This document shows, piece after piece, positions 6,337 through 10,347 of a stretch of DNA of 10,347 nt. Every line of letters starts with the position of its first letter. Position 1 is the stretch's first letter. The position numbers and the translations under genes are program-made. This DNA is from Chryseobacterium gleum (lineage in GTDB: Bacteria; Bacteroidota; Bacteroidia; Flavobacteriales_D; Crocinitomicaceae), in NCBI GenBank assembly GCA_945877005.1, contig CAMCQL010000050.1, positions 1 to 10,347 on the forward strand, written 5' to 3'. The notes beneath the pieces are model-generated. The model was given only the letters and a program-made list of their open reading frames with translations. It did not search any database and was not told where the DNA came from.

Positions 6337-7668
6337 ATGGACATTTGGATAAAAGCAGCACAGTTTATATTATCTCTTTCATTACTAGTAATTCTTCACG
6401 AATTTGGACATTTTATTCCGGCTATATTATTTAAGACACGTGTAGAAAAATTCTATCTTTTCTTCAACCCATGGTTTTCTTTATTTAAGAAAAAAATTAA
6501 AGATACTGAGTGGGGTATTGGTTGGTTACCATTGGGTGGTTATGTAAAAATAGCAGGAATGATTGATGAGTCTATGGATACCGAACAACTCAAACAGCCT
6601 GCGCAACCATGGGAATTCAGATCAAAGCCAGCATGGCAGCGATTAATCATAATGATTGGTGGAGTTGTTGTAAACATTATTGTTGGATTTATTATTTACA
6701 TTGGAATTGTTAGTTATTACGGTGAAACGCGCATTGATTCAAGCGCGCTAAAGAAAGGGGTAGCCATTCATCCTTACCTTGAAAAGTATGGTTTAAAATC
6801 GGGAGACGAGATTCTTCGTGTGGATGGTGAGAACGTAACCAACGTGATGGAAGTTTCGAAAGAATTGTTGTTGAGAAATAAACATTCATTAGAAGTGAAG
6901 CATTCCGATGGTCAAGTAAAGACCATTAAATTTCCTGAAGATATTGAATACGAACTTTTTGAGCAAGGAGCTTTTCCGATGGTTTCATTGAGAACTAAAA
7001 CTACCACCATTGATTCTGTAATAAAAGGAACACCTGCTGACCGAGCGAAGCTGCTTAAAGGAGATCAATTTCTTTCCATTAATCAACAACCAATTACATT
7101 TTATGATGAGATTATTACTCAACTTTACTTAAACAAGGGAAAAAAAGTGGCGTTAACAGTTCTTCGCGCTAAAGACACATTGGAATTAACAGGTGTAGTG
7201 GGTCAAGATGCTAAATTAGGGTTTCAGGTAAAGCAAGGTGAATTCATAGATGCGGATAAAATTAAAACCTATCATCCATCTTTTGCAGAAAGTATTCCAA
7301 TTGGTTGCAACACTGCTTTAAATACATTGGGAGATTATGCGGCCCAATTAAAATTCTTATTCACAAAAAAAGGGGCGTCATCAGTAGGCGGATTTGTTTC
7401 TATTGGAAATCTATTTCCAGCTGTATGGGACTGGGAAATCTTTTGGATCAATACAGCCTTTTTATCACTTGCACTTGCGATTATGAATATTCTTCCAATT
7501 CCTGCATTGGATGGTGGACATGTAGTGTTTTTAATTTATGAAATAATTACAGGAAAAGAAGCCCCACAAAAAGTGTTAGAATATGCACAATATGTCGGAA
7601 TCGTATTATTGTTAGGATTGATGCTATACGGAAATGGGAATGACCTTTTTAAAATTTTCTTTAAATAA
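6337..7668 (+). CDS. rseP: Site-2 intramembrane metalloprotease RseP
   Basis: Zinc-dependent inner-membrane protease of the S2P family. In characterised bacteria it makes the second, intramembrane cut in anti-sigma factors (envelope stress release) and clears remnant signal peptides. The 443-residue protein shows HEFGH at 21-25 (zinc ligands His21 and His25, catalytic Glu22) in the first helix; the WLPLGGYVKIAGM loop (63-75); a second helix at about 104-125; two periplasmic PDZ domains (about 135-200 and 218-298, the second with GTPADRAKLLKGDQFLSIN at 231-249); and the third zinc ligand region NILPIPALDGGH (384-395, Asp392), followed by a last helix at 419-431. This is the usual Bacteroidota length and layout. 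The start is set by the HExxH position and the promoter upstream. No anti-sigma or sigma gene lies beside it, so its substrate cannot be inferred here. In many other phyla rseP neighbours dxr and bamA; those are absent. Confidence 0.95.
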   Translation: MDIWIKAAQFILSLSLLVILHEFGHFIPAILFKTRVEKFYLFFNPWFSLFKKKIKDTEWGIGWLPLGGYVKIAGMIDESMDTEQLKQPAQPWEFRSKPAWQRLIIMIGGVVVNIIVGFIIYIGIVSYYGETRIDSSALKKGVAIHPYLEKYGLKSGDEILRVDGENVTNVMEVSKELLLRNKHSLEVKHSDGQVKTIKFPEDIEYELFEQGAFPMVSLRTKTTTIDSVIKGTPADRAKLLKGDQFLSINQQPITFYDEIITQLYLNKGKKVALTVLRAKDTLELTGVVGQDAKLGFQVKQGEFIDADKIKTYHPSFAESIPIGCNTALNTLGDYAAQLKFLFTKKGASSVGGFVSIGNLFPAVWDWEIFWINTAFLSLALAIMNILPIPALDGGHVVFLIYEIITGKEAPQKVLEYAQYVGIVLLLGLMLYGNGNDLFKIFFK

Positions 7669-7690
7669 TAATAAAGTAATTATTTTTCTT
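7663..7690 (+). terminator. Weak hairpin at the end of rseP
   Basis: AAATAAT (7663-7669) and ATTATTT (7679-7685) can pair around a 9-nt loop and are followed by a T-rich tail. The stem is all A-T and includes the stop codon, so it would be weak. It is the only candidate close behind rseP. Confidence 0.25.
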
Positions 7691-7928
7691 TGTTTTACCA
7701 TGACTTAAATTTAATACCCATTTAACTAAAGGTTTTTTGAGTTTTTTAGTATGTGTTTGTTCTTTAGTTAGTTAGTAAAAAAAAGGCAAGTGAAGTCAAA
7801 TAAATTATAACACTAATAATCAATTATTTAAAAAAAATATTTATCAATATTACTTATTTCTAATAAAAATGTTTTTAATTTGCAGTCAAAACAGGTAAGT
7901 TATTAATAATTTAATCTAATTAACGTTC
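7669..7928. other. 260-nt A+T-rich gene-free stretch between rseP and the XRE gene
   Basis: No ORF, tRNA-like fold or recognised riboswitch is seen. Contents: a 9-bp perfect inverted repeat TAACTAAAG/CTTTAGTTA (7723-7731 and 7762-7770) with a 30-nt T-rich loop holding two GTTTTTT copies; three tandem TTAG units (7765-7776) followed by eight A (7777-7784); then very A+T-rich DNA to 7880. A near-match to the -7 element, TTAATTTG (7875-7882, one mismatch), could start the XRE mRNA near 7888 with a leader of about 40 nt. The region may carry the autoregulatory site of the downstream DNA-binding protein, but nothing shows this directly. Confidence 0.4.
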
Positions 7929-8192
7929 ATGAATTCAATTCAACCAAAACCAAAAAAGTTAAAAAACATGTCGTTTGACGAAATGACATTTGAACAAAAG
8001 ATTATTGCAAATCTTAGAATTGTTCGTAAAGACAAAAAAATCACTCTAGACAAGATTTACAAAGAGACAGGAATTCATTTAGCGCGTATCGAGAGTAAAA
8101 ATCACAACATCACTCTTAGCACGTTAAAGAAATTGTGTGATTATTTGGAAATCGATGCGTTTGATTTTTTATCGAAACTTGTTCGAGCATAA
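7929..8192 (+). CDS. Small XRE-family helix-turn-helix DNA-binding protein
   Basis: An 87-residue protein consisting of a basic N-terminal tail (PKPKKLKNM, 6-14) and one HTH_3/XRE domain (about 23-83). The fold is readable: helix 1 FEQKIIANLRIVRKDKK (21-37), helix 2 TLDKIYKETG (39-48), recognition helix HLARIESKNHN (50-60), then TLSTLKKLCDYLEID (62-76) and a closing helix. The TLDKIYKETG/ARIESKNHNITLSTL pattern is typical of XRE regulators of the SinR/Cro type. No partner domain, metal site or adjacent toxin gene is present; 5' and 3' neighbours are housekeeping genes, and a strong terminator closes the gene, so it is a single-gene unit. Internal ATGs at codons 14 and 19 would remove the tail but keep the HTH, so the exact start is uncertain. 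Target operators are unknown; autoregulation is a guess. Confidence 0.85.
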   Translation: MNSIQPKPKKLKNMSFDEMTFEQKIIANLRIVRKDKKITLDKIYKETGIHLARIESKNHNITLSTLKKLCDYLEIDAFDFLSKLVRA

Positions 8193-8214
8193 TTTTTAAC
8201 TTTCGAAAATTAGT

Positions 8215-8254
8215 ATAGTCCTTTTGAGTATTCAAAAGGACTATTTTTGTTTTT
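8215..8254 (+). terminator. Strong intrinsic terminator after the XRE gene
   Basis: A perfect 13-bp stem ATAGTCCTTTTGA/TCAAAAGGACTAT (8215-8227 and 8232-8244) with a 4-nt loop GTAT, followed by T-rich TTTTTGTTTTT. This is the cleanest terminator in the window. It insulates the XRE gene from the downstream dioxygenase, whose promoter lies just beyond. Confidence 0.85.
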
Positions 8255-8266
8255 ATTGCTTGAAAA

Positions 8267-8298
8267 TTTCATTTTAAGCAGTACAACTAATACATTTG
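8267..8298 (+). promoter_or_regulatory. Bacteroidota-type promoter for tryptophan 2,3-dioxygenase
   Basis: TACATTTG (8291-8298) is a perfect TAnnTTTG -7 element. The -33 half is imperfect: TTTC (8267-8270) lies 20 nt upstream in place of TTTG. The predicted start near 8303-8305 gives a leader of about 16-18 nt before the ATG at 8321. Its position directly behind the terminator supports it. Confidence 0.55.
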
Positions 8299-8320
8299 TA
8301 GTAAATCAAGTAGAATTAGG

Positions 8321-9283
8321 ATGGAAATTACCGCAGAGATAATTGAAAAATTAGAGAAAATTCAATCAAAATATGCCGCAATTGGAGAAGACTTCAATGC
8401 TTATTTAGAAGGTTTATTGTATGCAGATTCAGTTACCTACTGGGATTATATTGAAGTAGATACTCTTTTAAGCTTACAAAAACCGAGAACTAAATTTCCA
8501 GATGAAGTAGTCTTCATCATGTACCATCAAATTACAGAATTGTACTTTAAGCTATCATTAAGAGAATTCGATCAAATTTCTGCAAAAGAGGAGTTGAATG
8601 GTAAATTCTTTTTAGAACGTGTTACTCGAATCAATCGTTACTTCGATGCTTTAACAAAAAGTTTTGAAATCATGATTGAAGGAATGGAGAAAGAACAATT
8701 TTTGAAGTTTAGAATGTCTTTATTGCCTGCAAGTGGTTTTCAATCGGCACAATACAGAATGATTGAAATTTCTTCCACTGATTTCTTACGTTTGGTTCAC
8801 AAGGACCGTCGCAATGAATTTACAGGAACGGAAAATATCGAACAATTGTTTGAACATATCTATTGGAAGGAAGGGGCAACAGAAGTTGCTTCGGGTAAAA
8901 AAACACTGACATTGATTGAGTTTGAAGAGCGTTACAGAGATCAATTCATCGCATTAGGTGAGAAGAAAAGAACTGCAAACTTATGGCAATGTTATTTATC
9001 CCTCACGACAGAAGAACAAAAAGACCCAGCGATTATTGCTGCTCTAAAACAAAACGATATTAACGTTAATGTTAATTGGCCTTTGGCTCATTACAAATCA
9101 GCCGTGAGGTACTTACATCAACCTGAAAGTGATATAGCAGCGACAGGAGGAACGAATTGGCAGAAATATTTACCTCCACGTTTTCAAAAAAGAATTTTTT
9201 ACCCAACTCTTTGGAACGAACAAGAACAAGAAGAATGGGGAAAAACTTGGGTCAAGAATATCTTGGATGAAAAGAAAAAATAA
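8321..9283 (+). CDS. Tryptophan 2,3-dioxygenase family protein
   Basis: A heme-dependent cytosolic dioxygenase expected to open the indole ring of L-tryptophan to N-formylkynurenine, the first step of the kynurenine route. The 320-residue protein shows TYWDYIEVDTLLSLQ (39-53), YHQITELYFKLSLREF (68-83; His69 matches the substrate-binding active-site His of the family), FRMSLLPASGFQSAQYRMIE (130-149; Arg131 matches the carboxylate-binding Arg), an axial-heme His candidate His257 in LAHYKSAVRYL (255-265), and ATGGTNWQKYL (274-284; Thr275 lies in the loop that contacts the substrate amino group). It is a little longer than the 298-residue Xanthomonas enzyme and diverges around the heme His and C-terminus (PPRFQKRIFYPTLW), as is common in Bacteroidota homologues. 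I therefore leave the symbol blank, since activity may differ. It has its own promoter and is followed after 15 nt by a SnoaL-like gene, probably co-transcribed. No kynureninase or formamidase is in the window. Confidence 0.88.
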   Translation: MEITAEIIEKLEKIQSKYAAIGEDFNAYLEGLLYADSVTYWDYIEVDTLLSLQKPRTKFPDEVVFIMYHQITELYFKLSLREFDQISAKEELNGKFFLERVTRINRYFDALTKSFEIMIEGMEKEQFLKFRMSLLPASGFQSAQYRMIEISSTDFLRLVHKDRRNEFTGTENIEQLFEHIYWKEGATEVASGKKTLTLIEFEERYRDQFIALGEKKRTANLWQCYLSLTTEEQKDPAIIAALKQNDINVNVNWPLAHYKSAVRYLHQPESDIAATGGTNWQKYLPPRFQKRIFYPTLWNEQEQEEWGKTWVKNILDEKKK

Positions 9284-9298
9284 ATAATTGAGAAATAA

Positions 9299-9688
9299 AT
9301 GTCGGTTGTAGAAGATAAATTTTTAATTCAAGAAATCATACACTCTTATTCCATTCATCTTGATATAGAACGAATTGATGTCATTACTGAGTTGTTTGTG
9401 GAAGACGGAAAGCTTGAATTGAGAATTGGAAAAGCAAAAGGGAAAGCTGAAATTTCGAATTTATTGCAACAACTACTTCCGCACACCAGAGGTAAACGCC
9501 ATTTTATTACAAATACATTGATTGAATGCGATGGAGATGAAGCGTTTGCTCAAAGTTATTTATTCGTAACTGAAGCCATTGAATCCAAAGAGACCGTGTT
9601 AACTGGAGTGTATTTCGATACGTTTGTCAAAATAGACGGCGCTTGGAAAATACATACACGAAAATTGGTCGTTGATTTGAGTAATTAA
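9299..9688 (+). CDS. SnoaL-like / NTF2-fold protein
   Basis: A 129-residue soluble protein with the cone-shaped alpha+beta NTF2 fold of the SnoaL_4 type. Visible pattern: N-terminal helices IQEIIHSYSIHLDIERID (about 10-27), ELFVEDGKLEL (31-41), a G-K-A-E-I helix (48-60), the family-typical RHFITNTLIECDGDEAFAQSYLFV region (67-90), TGVYFDTFVKIDGAWKIHTRK (102-122) and VVDLSN at the end. SnoaL_4 members include small polyketide-type cyclases, dehydratases, ring-hydroxylating dioxygenase small subunits and many proteins of unknown role, so no substrate is assigned. It starts 15 nt after the dioxygenase stop with the A-rich GAGAAATAA before the ATG and is probably the second gene of that transcript. 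That hints at a role in handling a tryptophan-derived product, but this is inference from position only. No terminator is obvious after it. Confidence 0.8.
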   Translation: MSVVEDKFLIQEIIHSYSIHLDIERIDVITELFVEDGKLELRIGKAKGKAEISNLLQQLLPHTRGKRHFITNTLIECDGDEAFAQSYLFVTEAIESKETVLTGVYFDTFVKIDGAWKIHTRKLVVDLSN

Positions 9689-9738
9689 TATTTGAAAAGT
9701 TGGAAACAATCGAGGTAAAGTAGATTTTAATAGACACA

Positions 9739-9746
9739 TACCTTTG
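9739..9746 (+). promoter_or_regulatory. -7 promoter element for the lipoprotein gene
   Basis: TACCTTTG is a perfect TAnnTTTG -7 element, identical to the one before purQ, and lies 14 nt before the ATG at 9761. No TTG is found at the usual -33 distance. The A-rich leader AAAAATTAAACAA is typical for translation starts in this phylum. Confidence 0.45.
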
Positions 9747-9760
9747 TAAAAATTAAACAA

Positions 9761-10294
9761 ATGAAATACATTTATTTTATAGTACTAAGCACACTGATTG
9801 TTAGTTGCGGTGTAAAAGTTCCTTTCACAGACGATTTAAAAAAAGAATACGATTTAAATAATGCTGAAGTGATGAAACAAGTACAGTTTTTCACTTCGAA
9901 TACCATTATTTTAGAACGTATTGTAACGAAAGGAACAAAGGCAAAAACGGACGAAGGGACTTTGGTAACCAATAAAAGTAAAGAACAAAACAGAATCATC
10001 ATACCAGTAAATACCAAATGTATTTTTGATTCTTACGATACCAATGGTTCTATCAATGTGCGTTTTGAACTTGGATTAAACAAGACCATTAAATTTGGAA
10101 TACGCGATAATCAAGTTACTGGAAGGTATTATTTCGTTGCAGATTGGTCGTACGACAAAGGAGGTGAAATAAAATACGGTGATGAAACCTACTATGCAAA
10201 TGCTAATTCAGGAAATTCATTTTTGATGGTGGCAATCAAAAAACTACAAAAAACCAGACGTAAAGACCGTGTTGTTAAGGGATTAAAAGTATAA
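9761..10294 (+). CDS. Putative lipoprotein of unknown function
   Basis: A 177-residue protein with a clear type II signal peptide: basic start MKYIYF, hydrophobic core to residue 12 and lipobox IVSC ending at Cys16. After cleavage it would be a lipid-anchored envelope protein. The mature part starts GVKVPFTDDLKKEYDLN, lacks membrane segments, and alternates short beta-prone stretches (ERIVTKGTKAK, QNRIIIPVNTKCIFDSYD, INVRFELGLNKTIKFGI, GRYYFVADW, EIKYGDETYYAN), suggesting a small beta-rich domain. The basic C-terminus KKLQKTRRKDRVVKGLKV is notable. I do not recognise a family. It lies 6 nt before the start of a HemJ-like gene, so the two are probably co-transcribed. The start is fixed by the signal peptide. 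Confidence 0.8.
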   Translation: MKYIYFIVLSTLIVSCGVKVPFTDDLKKEYDLNNAEVMKQVQFFTSNTIILERIVTKGTKAKTDEGTLVTNKSKEQNRIIIPVNTKCIFDSYDTNGSINVRFELGLNKTIKFGIRDNQVTGRYYFVADWSYDKGGEIKYGDETYYANANSGNSFLMVAIKKLQKTRRKDRVVKGLKV

Positions 10295-10300
10295 TTTACA

Positions 10301-10347
10301 ATGAGTTATTTAGCCGTAAAAGCATTGCACATAATATTTGTCGTTAG
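10301..10347 (+). CDS. hemJ: HemJ/CopD-family membrane protein, 5' end only
   Basis: Only the first 15 codons are in the window, reading MSYLAVKALHIIFVV before the edge. This N-terminus (short lead, then K-A-L-H-I-I-F-V-V) closely matches that of HemJ, the multi-helix protoporphyrinogen IX oxidase that converts protoporphyrinogen to protoporphyrin in heme synthesis; the His in KALHI is a conserved heme-ligand candidate in the family. Annotation pipelines often call such proteins 'CopD family'. It starts 6 nt after the lipoprotein stop codon. The call rests on a very short stretch. Confidence 0.6.
   Translation, partial: MSYLAVKALHIIFVV

Noticed and set aside
7305..7541. Second plus-strand ORF inside rseP
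   Set aside because: Out-of-frame shadow of the conserved C-terminal rseP region that encodes the LDG motif.
7669..7928. Structured non-coding RNA or riboswitch in the rseP-XRE gap
   Set aside because: Apart from one 9-bp inverted repeat, the region is low-complexity A+T-rich sequence with no G+C-containing helices of the kind known riboswitches have.
7929..8192. Antitoxin of a toxin-antitoxin pair
   Set aside because: No small toxin-like ORF lies on either side; the neighbours are rseP and a dioxygenase, and a strong terminator isolates the gene.
9772..10017. Minus-strand ORF opposite the lipoprotein gene
   Set aside because: Antisense to a gene with a clear lipoprotein signal peptide. 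No start context or family resemblance.
1..10347. CRISPR array, insertion sequence, tRNA or integration site
   Set aside because: No regularly spaced repeats, transposase motifs, terminal inverted repeats with target duplications, or tRNA-like sequence were seen on reading both strands.

Overview
The window looks like a chromosomal housekeeping region of a low-GC member of the Bacteroidota, most likely order Flavobacteriales. A Fluviicola/Crocinitomicaceae-like organism is a guess that I cannot prove. The evidence is the A+T-rich sequence, start codons preceded by A-rich tracts instead of Shine-Dalgarno sites, several matches to the Bacteroidota -7 promoter element TAnnTTTG, and lineage-typical genes (a DUF6427-like membrane protein, a Bacteroidota-style RseP, and a tryptophan 2,3-dioxygenase of the family common in this phylum).

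Left half (1-5548) is entirely on the minus strand. In transcription order it holds dprA (DNA uptake/recombination mediator), a ten-helix-like DUF6427-type membrane protein, purQ, purD, and a CNNM/CBS/CorC 'hemolysin-family' membrane protein. purQ, purD and the CBS protein are tightly spaced (30 and 6 nt gaps) and probably form one transcript from a promoter just upstream of purQ. This couples two steps of de novo purine synthesis to a membrane transporter-like gene with no obvious functional link.

An A+T-rich divergent intergenic region (5549-5762) separates this block from the right half, which is all on the plus strand. It starts with a small uncharacterised protein of 113 aa, followed by a clear hairpin terminator. 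Next is rseP (site-2 intramembrane metalloprotease) with its own good promoter, then a 260-nt gene-free A+T-rich leader, a stand-alone 87-aa XRE-type DNA-binding protein closed by a very clean terminator, and a tryptophan 2,3-dioxygenase with a SnoaL/NTF2-like protein 15 nt behind it. The window ends with a small lipoprotein of unknown function and the first 15 codons of a HemJ/CopD-like protein that runs off the edge.

I see no mobile element, phage gene, CRISPR array, tRNA, rRNA or toxin-antitoxin pair, and no frameshifted gene. There is no convincing previously undescribed multi-gene system here. The most useful leads are the uncharacterised small genes (113-aa protein, 177-aa lipoprotein, 87-aa regulator), and promoter elements that sit so close to two start codons that leaderless mRNAs are likely.
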